A stretch of 64,000 bases of DNA from assembly GCA_963755195.1 (NCBI GenBank), contig CAVWIZ010000002.1:682001-746000 (forward strand), written 5' to 3'. Within the stretch, counting starts at the first letter, position 1. Each line of letters begins with the position of its first letter. Position numbers and translations under genes: made by a program. The notes beneath the pieces were generated by a model. It saw nothing but the letters and a program-made list of their open reading frames with translations, was not told where the DNA came from and did no database searches. This document shows positions 1-9,615 of the stretch, piece by piece. Source of the stretch: CAVQJU01 sp963755195. Its GTDB lineage: Bacteria; Acidobacteriota; Vicinamibacteria; Vicinamibacterales; CAVVIG01.

Positions 1-2
1 AA

Positions 3-437
3 CTCACGGTGCTCAATCACGAGCTGAAGCTCGAGCTGCCCAAGGAAATCAAGCGCGCGCGCGAGTTGGGCGACCTGCGCGAGAACGCCGAATACCAGGC
101 CGCCAAGGAACGCCAGCGTCTGGTCGAGGCGCGGATCAGCATGCTCCAGAAGCGCGTCGCGGAAATCGCGCTCATCAACGTGGACAGAATTCCGACGGAC
201 CGCGCCGGATTCGGATCCACCGTCCACGTCATCGAAAACAGCGAAACGCTGATCTTTCAGCTTGTGATGCCGGAAGATGCCGACGCAACCAAGGGCCTCA
301 TTTCGACGACGTCGCCCATCGGCCGGGCGTTCCTGAACAAGGAGCCGGGCGACTCGGTGAAGGTGACGACACCCGGAGGCATGCGCCTGTTCGAAATCGT
401 GAAGCTCGTCACCATTCACGACGAAGCCGGGGAATGA
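3..437 (+). CDS. greA: Transcription elongation factor GreA/GreB family, 5' end cut by window
   Basis: GreA rescues backtracked RNA polymerase by stimulating cleavage of the extruded transcript. The visible part covers most of the N-terminal coiled coil, with the family's ARELGDLRENAEYQAAKERQ stretch whose acidic tip reaches the polymerase active site. It also covers the whole C-terminal FKBP-like domain, ending in SPIGRAFLNKEPGDSVKV and TPGG. About 143 residues are visible against a usual 158 or so. The frame is open back to the window edge, so the true start lies outside; the GTG at 9 is internal. The stop overlaps the next start as ATGA, so the two genes are probably translated together. 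GreA and GreB are hard to separate from this fragment. Confidence 0.93.
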   Translation, partial: LTVLNHELKLELPKEIKRARELGDLRENAEYQAAKERQRLVEARISMLQKRVAEIALINVDRIPTDRAGFGSTVHVIENSETLIFQLVMPEDADATKGLISTTSPIGRAFLNKEPGDSVKVTTPGGMRLFEIVKLVTIHDEAGE

Positions 438-1861
438 CCGACCCCGCACCTTACTCTCCACAACTTCGAACCGCACTCGTCCTGACCGGCATCGGAACGG
501 CAGGCGCCTATCACGCGGGCGTCCTCCGCGCCCTCCACGAAGCTGGCGTCAAACTCGACGTCGTCGCCGGCCGCGGCATGGGCGCGGTGTCGGCGCTGTT
601 TGCCGCCATCGACGGCGGACAAAGCCTTTGGAGCGAGAAAGGGTTCTGGCAGACACCAGGCGTGCGGGCCCTGTACGGATGGCGCCCGGCGCTGCGCGTG
701 GTGTTCTGGGCGGGTGTGTCGTCCGTGGTCATCGTGCTGGCGCCGCTTGCCGCGATGGCCGTGGGCGCGATCGTCTTTCCTGTCGACTTCGTGGCGCGCA
801 TGGTGGGCCTCGGCGGGGCCGACGGCTTGACTGGCGCGTACATGCGTTTAGCGGCCCAGGCGTTCGCTTCAGAGGGTTTCCCGACGTGGCTGCCGCGGCT
901 GGCCGTGCTCGTACTGGCGCTGGCGGCGCTCTTCGTGGGTGCGAGCGCGGCCGCGACCACCGGCGGGCGGCGGCAACGGGGAGCGCTCTGGTGGCGTGGC
1001 GTGGGATCGCCCTTGTCATCACATTCCGCGCAGGCGCATTGCTGGGGTGCGTTGTGGGACCTGTTGCGAGGCGCCACGGCGCTCAAGGAGCCGTCGCCGA
1101 CCGAGCTGGCCCGCCGCTATGTGGAGCTCCTTGCCGAGAACATCGGGCAGCCGGGCTTTCGGGAGCTGATCGTGACCGTTCACGATCTCGACACGCATCG
1201 CGACCTGGTGTTCGCGCTGGTCGCCGAGTCGAGGCGTCGCGAGCTGATTCGCCGCGCGAGCACGGCGGCTGCCGACACGCGGCGCGCCGAAGTGCTCGAC
1301 CTTGCCGGCGTCGCCCGCGGGCATCTGGCCGACGCGATCGCGGCCTCGCTGTCGGTGCCAATCGTCACCGACCCATACGCGATGACGTTTGCGCCCGATG
1401 GCTACTGGCGCGGCGAAACGCATCGGGTGTGCGATCGCCCCGGCAGCCTGACACGGATTCTGGAGGAGCTGGCCGATCTGGGAGTCGAGCAGGCGGTGAT
1501 CGTGTCGGCGTCGCCAGAGCTGGCCGGCCCACACGCCCTCTCCGCGGGCCGCCTCGACGGCCGAGGACGCGTGGGCGAATACCTGCAGTCGTCGGAAGCG
1601 GCCGCCGTCCGCGACGCGACGCGGCTCGCCGCGGGGCGCGTGCCCCGGATGTCCATGTTCACGATCCGCCCGGGGCACAATCCGCTCGGCCCCTTCGATT
1701 TCGGTGGAGGGTACGACCAGCGATCCGACAGGCGCCAGCCCCTGAACGAGCTGGCCGGGTGCGGCTACGAAGACGCATATCACCAGTTCATCGAGCCGGT
1801 GGTGGGGGCGAGCGGGGAGCGGGTTGGGCTGCAAACGAAAAACGAGAAACGGAAGACGTAA
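434..1861 (+). CDS. Patatin-like membrane protein lacking catalytic residues
   Basis: The N-terminus reads LVLTGIGTAGAYHAGVLRAL, matching the glycine-rich oxyanion loop and first helix of patatin phospholipases. The nucleophile elbow GXSXG is GRGMG here (about residues 47-51), so the serine is a glycine. The later Asp-Gly dyad is not visible: the matching place, after PDGYW, reads RGETH. Hydrophobic stretches near residues 90-125 and 150-175 could be membrane segments, which ordinary soluble patatins lack. I infer a membrane-anchored pseudo-enzyme with a binding or regulatory role; no substrate can be named. It overlaps greA by 4 nt. The last codons lie in a 7-nt repeat tract that also supplies the TAA stop. 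Confidence 0.7.
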   Translation: MTDPAPYSPQLRTALVLTGIGTAGAYHAGVLRALHEAGVKLDVVAGRGMGAVSALFAAIDGGQSLWSEKGFWQTPGVRALYGWRPALRVVFWAGVSSVVIVLAPLAAMAVGAIVFPVDFVARMVGLGGADGLTGAYMRLAAQAFASEGFPTWLPRLAVLVLALAALFVGASAAATTGGRRQRGALWWRGVGSPLSSHSAQAHCWGALWDLLRGATALKEPSPTELARRYVELLAENIGQPGFRELIVTVHDLDTHRDLVFALVAESRRRELIRRASTAAADTRRAEVLDLAGVARGHLADAIAASLSVPIVTDPYAMTFAPDGYWRGETHRVCDRPGSLTRILEELADLGVEQAVIVSASPELAGPHALSAGRLDGRGRVGEYLQSSEAAAVRDATRLAAGRVPRMSMFTIRPGHNPLGPFDFGGGYDQRSDRRQPLNELAGCGYEDAYHQFIEPVVGASGERVGLQTKNEKRKT

Positions 1862-1935
1862 AACGCAAAACGCCAGGTTAGGCGCCATGTGTAAGGTATG
1901 AGCGTTCCGCCGTTTTCCGTTTTCCGCTTTACGTT
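1832..1935. repeat. Facing arrays of a 7-nt repeat between convergent genes; terminator-like
   Basis: Degenerate heptamers (AAACGNA, such as AAAACGC and AAACGGA) run from 1832 to 1873, and their reverse complement (CGTTTTCC and similar) runs from 1902 to 1935. The two arms can fold into an imperfect hairpin between the convergent genes. Both genes end inside an arm: the patatin-like gene stops at ACGTAA (1856-1861), and the DHH gene stops at the same ACGTAA word on the other strand (stop 1929-1931). A bidirectional terminator is a reasonable inference; there is no T-run. Confidence 0.65.
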
Positions 1936-3374
1936 GTCTTGATTGTTTCCCGCTTCTTGTCGGGCGCCGGCGACGCGTCGTGCAGGAACTCGGTCATGAG
2001 CTGTTGAAGCCACCCGCTCATCGCGTCGGCCTTGATCTCGCCGAATTTCTCCTGGAACGCGCGCAGCGGGATGACGGCCTTCGCCATTGCGCGATGGCCG
2101 CCCGCGCTGCCGACCTCGGCAAAATACCGACGGACGAATTCGCCGGCGTTTTTCGAATATCCGAGGTTTCGCACCGAGATGATGACCGTCTCGTTGACCA
2201 GGCCGGCCACGACAGTCCACTTGACGTGTTCGAGCTGAAGAAAGAAGTCGGCGACGTACGGGATGAAGTCTTCGCGCGGCGTCGCGCCCAGATACGCGCA
2301 GAACACCTGTTCGAGGAGCGTCCCGCCCTGATGGGCCTTGAGCACGTAGTCGAGCCGTTCGACCGTGATTTCAGCGCCTTCCATTTTCCGAATGAGCGTG
2401 GCGTCGGCGAGGGGGTAGAGGTACGAGAAGGCTTCGATGTCGACGCGGTTGGTCTGCCGGTTGAAAAACAGCGTGTCCGACTTGATCGCGTACAGCATCG
2501 CCGTCGCCGTGCGCTCCGAGATGTTGACGTCAACGGCCCGGAGGTGCTCGGTGAGAATCGTGCACGTCGAGCCGTAGTCGGCGCGGATGTCCTTGAACAC
2601 CGCGGTGTTGCCGGGCTGCTCCGGATGGTGGTCGATGACCAGATCGGCCCGATCGATCAGGCCGCCGAAATAGTGCGGCTGGACGTCGACCATCGCGATC
2701 CGGCTGAACTCCTTCACCGACTCCGGCGTGACCGCCTCGACGTGAATGTCGAGCAGGTTGAGCATCCGGAGATTTTCCGGCCTGGTCACCCCCTGGATGG
2801 CGCCGATGATGGCGGTCGCTTTCGTCCGATGCAGGACGTTTCGCAACGCCAGTCCGCTGGCCATCGCGTCGGGGTCGGGGTCGTTGTGGAGCAGGATCAG
2901 GACGCGGTCGGCATCGCTGAAATACCGCTGGTACTGCAGCACCCTGGCGCGCGTGAGCGAGCGGCTGAACTCGGTGAGGAGCGGTCCGCCGAATAGCTCC
3001 GCCATCGAGAGGTAGACGACGTCGGGAAACTCGGCGTGAAATTCCTCGGGGCGGCGCGCCGTCAACTGGGCGCCCACGCCGACGCCCAGCACGTAGACGA
3101 GCGTCCCTCCCGCGTCGCGCACGGCTTCGAGGATCTTCTTGAGGCTCCGGCGGCCGTTGTCTTCGACGATGACGCAGGTGCCTGGCGTCAGGTCGGCTTT
3201 GAGGTAGGTTTCCGTGCGGCGCGGGTCGCCGGCCACCACATGCACCCCGGCGTCATGCAGGCGCCTGGCCACCGGCTTGCTCTCGACGATGAATTCCACT
3301 TCGAAGCCGGGCAGCAGGATTTCGTCGAGCATCCTGATGACCAGTTCGTCCTGGCAGACGGATACACACCGCAT
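1929..3374 (-). CDS. DHH-family phosphoesterase (NrnA-like) with N-terminal nucleotide-binding-like domain
   Basis: The protein has 481 residues. Residues 1-125 resemble a TrkA-N/RCK Rossmann domain. The DHH core follows with motif HNDPDPDA (163-170), VIDHH (246-250) and a late GGH (SAGGHRAMA, about 432), which bind the two metals of RecJ/NrnA phosphoesterases. Family members degrade short oligoribonucleotides or phosphoadenosine phosphate, or act on cyclic dinucleotides; the substrate here is unknown. It is divergent from uvrB. A TATAAT on this strand (3397-3392) would start transcription about 10 nt before the ATG, so the leader is very short. The C-terminal residues KKRETIKTT are partly encoded by the 7-nt repeat tract. 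Confidence 0.88.
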   Translation of the reverse strand: MRCVSVCQDELVIRMLDEILLPGFEVEFIVESKPVARRLHDAGVHVVAGDPRRTETYLKADLTPGTCVIVEDNGRRSLKKILEAVRDAGGTLVYVLGVGVGAQLTARRPEEFHAEFPDVVYLSMAELFGGPLLTEFSRSLTRARVLQYQRYFSDADRVLILLHNDPDPDAMASGLALRNVLHRTKATAIIGAIQGVTRPENLRMLNLLDIHVEAVTPESVKEFSRIAMVDVQPHYFGGLIDRADLVIDHHPEQPGNTAVFKDIRADYGSTCTILTEHLRAVDVNISERTATAMLYAIKSDTLFFNRQTNRVDIEAFSYLYPLADATLIRKMEGAEITVERLDYVLKAHQGGTLLEQVFCAYLGATPREDFIPYVADFFLQLEHVKWTVVAGLVNETVIISVRNLGYSKNAGEFVRRYFAEVGSAGGHRAMAKAVIPLRAFQEKFGEIKADAMSGWLQQLMTEFLHDASPAPDKKRETIKTT

Positions 3375-3391
3375 CAGCGTACCAACCGTTG

Positions 3392-3397
3392 ATTATA
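3392..3397 (-). promoter_or_regulatory. -10 element (TATAAT) of the DHH gene
   Basis: The plus strand reads ATTATA here, a perfect TATAAT on the minus strand, 18 nt before the ATG at 3374. No good -35 hexamer is visible 16-18 nt upstream. Transcription would begin near 3385. Confidence 0.5.
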
Positions 3398-3458
3398 CGC
3401 TTCCTCGAAATCGGCCGCCGCGCCGTTCTGTGCACTTCATGGTACGATGGTGGGTTCA

Positions 3459-5483
<2,025 letters not shown>

Positions 5484-5489
5484 TCGGTC

Positions 5490-6263
5490 GTGCTCTCGTG
5501 GCTTGATCGCTCGTTGAAGCATGCGGCCCTCGAGACGCAGGAGTACGTGCGTCTGGTCGGAGCCGCGTGTCGCGGTCTCGTCACGCCCCCCATCTACTGG
5601 CACGACGTCATCGAGCAGCTCGACCTCATCGGCGTCGGCTCGCTGACCGTGGTCCTCCTGACGGGGTTCTTCACCGGGGCGGCCCTCGTGTCGCAGACCG
5701 GGCTGACACTGGATCAGTTCGGCGCGCGGCCCGTCGTCGGCCGGATTGTGAGCGCGTCGATGGTGAAGGAGCTCGGGCCGGTGCTGACGGCGCTCATGCT
5801 GGCCGGCCGGATCGGGTCGGGCATCGCGGCCGAACTGGGATCAATGGCGGTCACCGATCAGATCAACGCCATGCGCGCACTCGGCACCGATCCGATCCGC
5901 AAGCTCGTGGTGCCGCGCATGCTGGCGGGTTTCCTCATGGCGCCGCTCCTGACGGTGATCTCCGACTTCGTCGCGATCTTCGGCGGCTGGATCGTGGCGC
6001 GGTATCAGCTGGGCGTGCCGACCGGACTCTACTGGTCATCCGTCACCGACGCGCTGTACATTCAGGACGTGGAGCAGGGGCTCATCAAGCCGTTCGTGCT
6101 CGGATTCCTGATCGTGACGATTGCCTGCCACGTCGGTCTGCGCACGACCGGCGGCACGCAGGGCGTCGGCAAGGCGACGACCGTCGCGGTGGTGGCCGGC
6201 TCGGTGGCCGTGATCGCCGCCGACTTCTTCGTGACGCAGATCCTCGTCAAGGCGATCTACTGA
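5490..6263 (+). CDS. mlaE: MlaE-family ABC transporter permease
   Basis: This is the inner-membrane permease of the MCE/Mla phospholipid transporter, which moves lipids between inner and outer membranes. It has 257 residues with about five or six hydrophobic helices and conserved MlaE stretches such as MVKELGPVLTALMLAGRIGSG and AELGSM..ITDQINAMRALGTDP-like sequence, including the coupling helix that meets the ATPase. The start is GTG at 5490, 6 nt after the uvrB stop. It overlaps the ATPase gene by one base (TGATG), so translation is probably coupled. Orthologues are essential parts of MlaFEDB-type complexes. Confidence 0.95.
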   Translation: MLSWLDRSLKHAALETQEYVRLVGAACRGLVTPPIYWHDVIEQLDLIGVGSLTVVLLTGFFTGAALVSQTGLTLDQFGARPVVGRIVSASMVKELGPVLTALMLAGRIGSGIAAELGSMAVTDQINAMRALGTDPIRKLVVPRMLAGFLMAPLLTVISDFVAIFGGWIVARYQLGVPTGLYWSSVTDALYIQDVEQGLIKPFVLGFLIVTIACHVGLRTTGGTQGVGKATTVAVVAGSVAVIAADFFVTQILVKAIY

Positions 6264-7093
6264 TGAACGACGTCCAGCAGATTCTCAGCGAGCCTGGCGC
6301 GCCGGTGGTCCTGTTCGACCGCGTGCGGCTGGCGTTCGACGAAAAGGTGGTGCTGAAAGACCTGAGCTTCACCGTCATCAAAGGCCACACGAAAATCATT
6401 CTCGGCGCGAGCGGATCGGGAAAGTCGACGATCCTGAAGATCATCACGGGGCTCCTGCGCTCGGACGAAGGCGTCGTCTGGGTGAATGGCCAGCGCGTCG
6501 ACCAGTTGAGCGAGCGGCAGATGATGAGCGTGCGGGCCGATCTCGGCATGATCTTTCAGGAGGGCGCGCTCTTCGACTCGCTGACCGTGCGCGAAAACGT
6601 CGGCTACAAATTCTACGAAGAGACGGACATGCCGCTCGAACAGGTGGACCGGCGCGTGGAAGAGGTGCTCGGCTTCATCGGCCTCAGCGAGCACATCGAC
6701 AAGATGCCGTCCGAGCTGTCGGGCGGCCAGCGGCGCCGTGTGTCGATTGCACGCGCCATGGCCTTCAAGCCGAGAATCCTGCTGTACGACGAGGCGACCA
6801 CCGGACTCGATCCGATTACGGCGACGACCGTGGACGACGAGATCATCAAACTGCGTGATCTCGAAGGCGTCAGCTCGATCGTGGTCACCCATCAGCTGCG
6901 CGACGCGTTCTACATCGCGACGCACATGGCCCTGCGCGAGCCGTCCGGCGAGATCCGCGTGGTGGCCGCGACGCCGGAGAAGTCCGAAGAGGCCGAGTTC
7001 CTCATGCTCAAGGACGGGTTCATCGTGTTTGAGGGGAGCGCCGAGGAACTCCGGCACTCGACCGATCCCTATTTGCGGACCTTCTTGTCCTAA
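6263..7093 (+). CDS. mlaF: MlaF-family ABC transporter ATPase
   Basis: This is the ATPase that drives the Mla lipid transporter; two copies dock on the MlaE permease. Residues 48-56 are the Walker A GASGSGKST. The Q-loop is IFQEGALFDSLTV, the signature is LSGGQRRR near 151, the Walker B is ILLYDEATTGLDP near 172, and the switch histidine is in VVTHQ. Length 276 is usual. The frame is open further upstream, but the ATG at 6263, overlapping the mlaE stop, gives the standard N-terminus. The downstream MCE gene completes a canonical mlaE-mlaF-mlaD order. Confidence 0.96.
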   Translation: MNDVQQILSEPGAPVVLFDRVRLAFDEKVVLKDLSFTVIKGHTKIILGASGSGKSTILKIITGLLRSDEGVVWVNGQRVDQLSERQMMSVRADLGMIFQEGALFDSLTVRENVGYKFYEETDMPLEQVDRRVEEVLGFIGLSEHIDKMPSELSGGQRRRVSIARAMAFKPRILLYDEATTGLDPITATTVDDEIIKLRDLEGVSSIVVTHQLRDAFYIATHMALREPSGEIRVVAATPEKSEEAEFLMLKDGFIVFEGSAEELRHSTDPYLRTFLS

Positions 7094-7101
7094 GGACAGT
7101 T

Positions 7102-8142
7102 ATGCCTCGAACCCGTTCGCTGGCGTGGTCGGAACTGAAGCTCGGCGTGCTGACGATCGTCGCCCTGGCCATCGCCGGGCTCACGGTCGTGCTGGTGATG
7201 GGCGGCAAGGGGTTCTTCTGGCAGCGCTACCCGCTGAAGACCCGGTTTACCAATGTGGCCGGCCTCAAGTCTGGGTCGCCTGTCCGCGTGGCCGGCAAAG
7301 AAGTGGGCACGGTGAACGACGTGACGTTCGCCGACGATCTGATCGAGGTCACGTTTCAGGTGAACAAGGACGTGCGCGCGCGCATTACGAGCACCTCGAT
7401 CGCGACGCTCGGTTCCGTATCCCTTCTCGGTGAAGCTGCCGTCGACATTACGCCGTCGTCGAAGGGTACGCCGATTCCCGACTGGGGCTACGTGCCGTCG
7501 GGCAAGACGGCGGCAGGGTTCGCCGACCTGACGGGGCAGGCGTCGGAAGGAATTGACGAGATCACCAAGCTCGTCAAGGACATCCGTGGGGGGAAGGGCA
7601 CGATCGGCAAGTTCGTGACCGAAGAGCAGCTCTACAACGACATCCAGCAGTTCGTGGCCACGGCGAGCGAGGTGACCAAGACGATCCGGCAGGGCCGGGG
7701 CACGGCCGGCCGGCTCATCAACGACCCGAAGATCGCCAACTCGCTCGAGGGCTCCCTGAAGAATCTCGAGGATATGACGCGCCGGATCAACGCCGGCGAA
7801 GGGAGCCTGGGGAAGCTCCTGAGAGACGACGCGTTCTCGAAGTCGTTGACCGGCGCGACGACCAACCTGCAGACCCTGACAGAGCGGCTGAACAGGGGCG
7901 AGGGCACGGCCGGCAAGCTCATGACTGACGCCACGCTCTTCAACAAGCTGACGTCCCTGAGCGACCGCTTCGATCAGTTGCTGGCCAGGCTCAACGACGG
8001 CAAGGGAACGGCGGGACAGTTGCTGACGGATAAGCAGTTATATGAGAACATGACTGGAGTGCTCGCCGACATGCGATCGCTCGTCGAGGCGATCAAGAAA
8101 GATCCGAAGAAGTATCTGAACGTCAAGGTGAGCATCTTCTGA
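7102..8142 (+). CDS. mlaD: MlaD/MCE-family lipid-binding protein
   Basis: The protein has one N-terminal membrane anchor (about residues 13-33) and then an MCE domain (about 40-120) that forms a hexameric ring in the periplasm and carries lipid for MlaFE. The remaining 225 residues contain at least four imperfect repeats of the type G-(K/E)-G-T-x-G-(K/R)-L-(I/L/M)-x-D spaced about 45 residues apart, typical of long MCE tails. A Shine-Dalgarno AAGGAC precedes the ATG. It lies 8 nt after the ATPase gene, so all three belong to one operon. Length 346 fits a tailed MlaD rather than the short E. coli form. Confidence 0.94.
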   Translation: MPRTRSLAWSELKLGVLTIVALAIAGLTVVLVMGGKGFFWQRYPLKTRFTNVAGLKSGSPVRVAGKEVGTVNDVTFADDLIEVTFQVNKDVRARITSTSIATLGSVSLLGEAAVDITPSSKGTPIPDWGYVPSGKTAAGFADLTGQASEGIDEITKLVKDIRGGKGTIGKFVTEEQLYNDIQQFVATASEVTKTIRQGRGTAGRLINDPKIANSLEGSLKNLEDMTRRINAGEGSLGKLLRDDAFSKSLTGATTNLQTLTERLNRGEGTAGKLMTDATLFNKLTSLSDRFDQLLARLNDGKGTAGQLLTDKQLYENMTGVLADMRSLVEAIKKDPKKYLNVKVSIF

Positions 8143-8162
8143 ACTTCTCCAGGGAGGACGTC

Positions 8163-8438
8163 ATGGCACGAGATGATGGAGCGGGCGCGGGAAACGTGAT
8201 GCTGGCGTTTCTCGTCGGGGCGGTGGCCGGCGCCGCCGTGGCGTTGTTGTTAGCGCCGGCGACGGGGGAAGAAACGCGCGAGTACCTCAGCCAGAAGGCC
8301 CGCGAGGGCCGCGATCGGGCGGCCGAGGCCGCGGAAAAGGGACGCCAGGTCGTCAAGGAAGGACGCGAGGCGTTGGCCGGCGCCATCGAGCGCGGGCGTG
8401 AGGTCTACAAGCAGGCCAGGAGCGGAGACCGCGCGTGA
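8163..8438 (+). CDS. YtxH domain-containing protein
   Basis: A 91-residue protein with one strongly hydrophobic helix (about residues 12-32, MLAFLVGAVAGAAVALLLAP), then the usual TGEETR junction and a charged Ala/Glu/Arg amphipathic helix to the end. This is the YtxH layout, a family of small envelope or stress proteins whose biochemical role is unknown. GGGAGGA provides a strong ribosome binding site. It overlaps the next gene by 4 nt (GTGA). It probably continues the mla transcription unit. Confidence 0.82.
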   Translation: MARDDGAGAGNVMLAFLVGAVAGAAVALLLAPATGEETREYLSQKAREGRDRAAEAAEKGRQVVKEGREALAGAIERGREVYKQARSGDRA

Positions 8439-8854
8439 ACACGTGGGCCATCGTCTTTCTCGGCATCATCGCCGCCGCCACGCTGGCCATGGCCATCGTC
8501 CAGGTGGGGGTGTTCGTGGCGGCCGGTCTGCTGACGCGGCGCCTCGGCCGTTTTGTCGACGAAGTCGAGCGCGAAATAAGGCCGATTCTGGGCCACGTCA
8601 ACTCGGTCACGCGCGACGCGTCGCGCGCCGCCGCGCTCGCGGTGGCGCAGGTCGAGCGCGTCGATCAGGTCTGCGCCGACATGGCGAAGAGGATCGAACA
8701 GACGCTGTCCGCCATTCACTCAGGAATCGTGAGGCCCGCGCGCGAAGGGCGGGCCATCATCCTGGGCTTTCAGGCCGTGATGGCGGCCATCCGCGAGTTC
8801 CGTGCCCATCGGTCGGGGTCCCGCAAGGAAGACGAGGACGGCCTCTTCATTTAG
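8435..8854 (+). CDS. Small single-pass membrane protein, DUF948-like
   Basis: The protein has 139 residues: an N-terminal transmembrane helix (about 6-32), then a long helix rich in Val, Glu, Arg and Ala that should form a coiled coil, and a charged tail KEDEDGLFI. DUF948-type proteins have this shape and often sit next to YtxH genes, as here. No enzymatic motif is visible. The GTG start overlaps the YtxH stop. Function unknown; the context suggests an envelope-associated role. Confidence 0.7.
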   Translation: MNTWAIVFLGIIAAATLAMAIVQVGVFVAAGLLTRRLGRFVDEVEREIRPILGHVNSVTRDASRAAALAVAQVERVDQVCADMAKRIEQTLSAIHSGIVRPAREGRAIILGFQAVMAAIREFRAHRSGSRKEDEDGLFI

Positions 8855-8881
8855 TCGCCGCGCCGTGAGATCATCCAGACC

Positions 8882-9568
8882 GTGACGGGCATCAGCGGGG
8901 ACGACGTCGTTCCCTGGCCGGACGCCGACTGGCATGCGATGCAGAAACAGGCGTCGGAGTGGCGCGCGAAGCTGCGCGCTCGCGTCGACGCCGGAACGCT
9001 GTTCCTCCTCGACGGCGCCAGCTGTTCGGGGAAGAGCACCCTGGTCGATCGGCTGACAGCCGACCACACGCTGCCAATCGATCTGGTGCTCCGGTACTCA
9101 ACCCGCGAACGCCGCCCGGACGATCAGCCCCGCCGCGAGTATCTCTTCGTGTCGCACGACCGCTTTCTCGAGCTCGCCCACGCGGGCGGCTTCATCGAGT
9201 ACCGCGATTTTCGGTTCGGCATGAGCTACGGCCTGCCGTGGGCTGAGGCGTTCGCGCCGCTGCTTGCCGGCCGGCAGGCGCTCGGCGTCATCAACCTCGG
9301 GAACGTGCGGCACGTGAAGGCCCTGTTGCCGGAAGCGGTGACGATTCTCGTGGACGCGCCGCTCGCCACCATCAGGCAGCGGCTGATCGCGAGAGGCGTG
9401 AACTCGCGGGAGCAGATTGACGAGCGGCTGGCCAATGCCGAGCGCGTGGAGAGCTATCGTCCGTTCTACGACTACATCGTGCGCAATGACGACGGCACCC
9501 TGCGGGAAGCGCTGGATTTCCTGCGCGGTCTGGTGCTCGCGCGAGCCGCGCACACGGGAACACCTTAG
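8882..9568 (+). CDS. Guanylate-kinase-like P-loop kinase
   Basis: The protein has 228 residues. A P-loop GASCSGKST is at 45-53. LRYSTRERRPDD (about 75-86) matches the guanylate-kinase substrate loop, as in KxxTTRxxR. An IEYRDFRFGMSYGLP stretch corresponds to the GMP lid. A later helix IRQRLIARG(V) carries the arginine-rich motif. GMP kinase and PhnN (ribose 1,5-bisphosphate kinase) share this layout; the extra 40 residues before the P-loop and the divergent lid argue against assigning gmk. GTG start at 8882; an internal ATG at 8940 is possible. An array of 7-nt repeats follows directly after the stop. Confidence 0.72.
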   Translation: MTGISGDDVVPWPDADWHAMQKQASEWRAKLRARVDAGTLFLLDGASCSGKSTLVDRLTADHTLPIDLVLRYSTRERRPDDQPRREYLFVSHDRFLELAHAGGFIEYRDFRFGMSYGLPWAEAFAPLLAGRQALGVINLGNVRHVKALLPEAVTILVDAPLATIRQRLIARGVNSREQIDERLANAERVESYRPFYDYIVRNDDGTLREALDFLRGLVLARAAHTGTP

Positions 9569-9569
9569 T

Positions 9570-9610
9570 CAAACGCAAAACGCAAAACGCAAAACGGAAA
9601 ACGGAAAACG
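9570..9610. repeat. Tandem array of a 7-nt repeat (AAACGCA/AAACGGA)
   Basis: From 9571 the sequence is AAACGCA three times, AAACGGA twice, then AAACG. It lies between the stop of the kinase gene (9568) and the stop of the convergent membrane-protein gene (9616-9618). The same heptamer, more degenerate, occurs at 1832-1935, 17903-17955 and 25009-25041. No facing arm is present, so a hairpin terminator is unlikely here. Confidence 0.9.
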
Positions 9611-9615
9611 TCGAA

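Noticed and set aside
5567..7093. An N-terminal extension of the MlaF ATPase of over 200 residues.
   Set aside because: It lies over mlaE in a shifted frame and is Arg/Ala-rich. The ATG overlapping the mlaE stop gives the normal ATPase.
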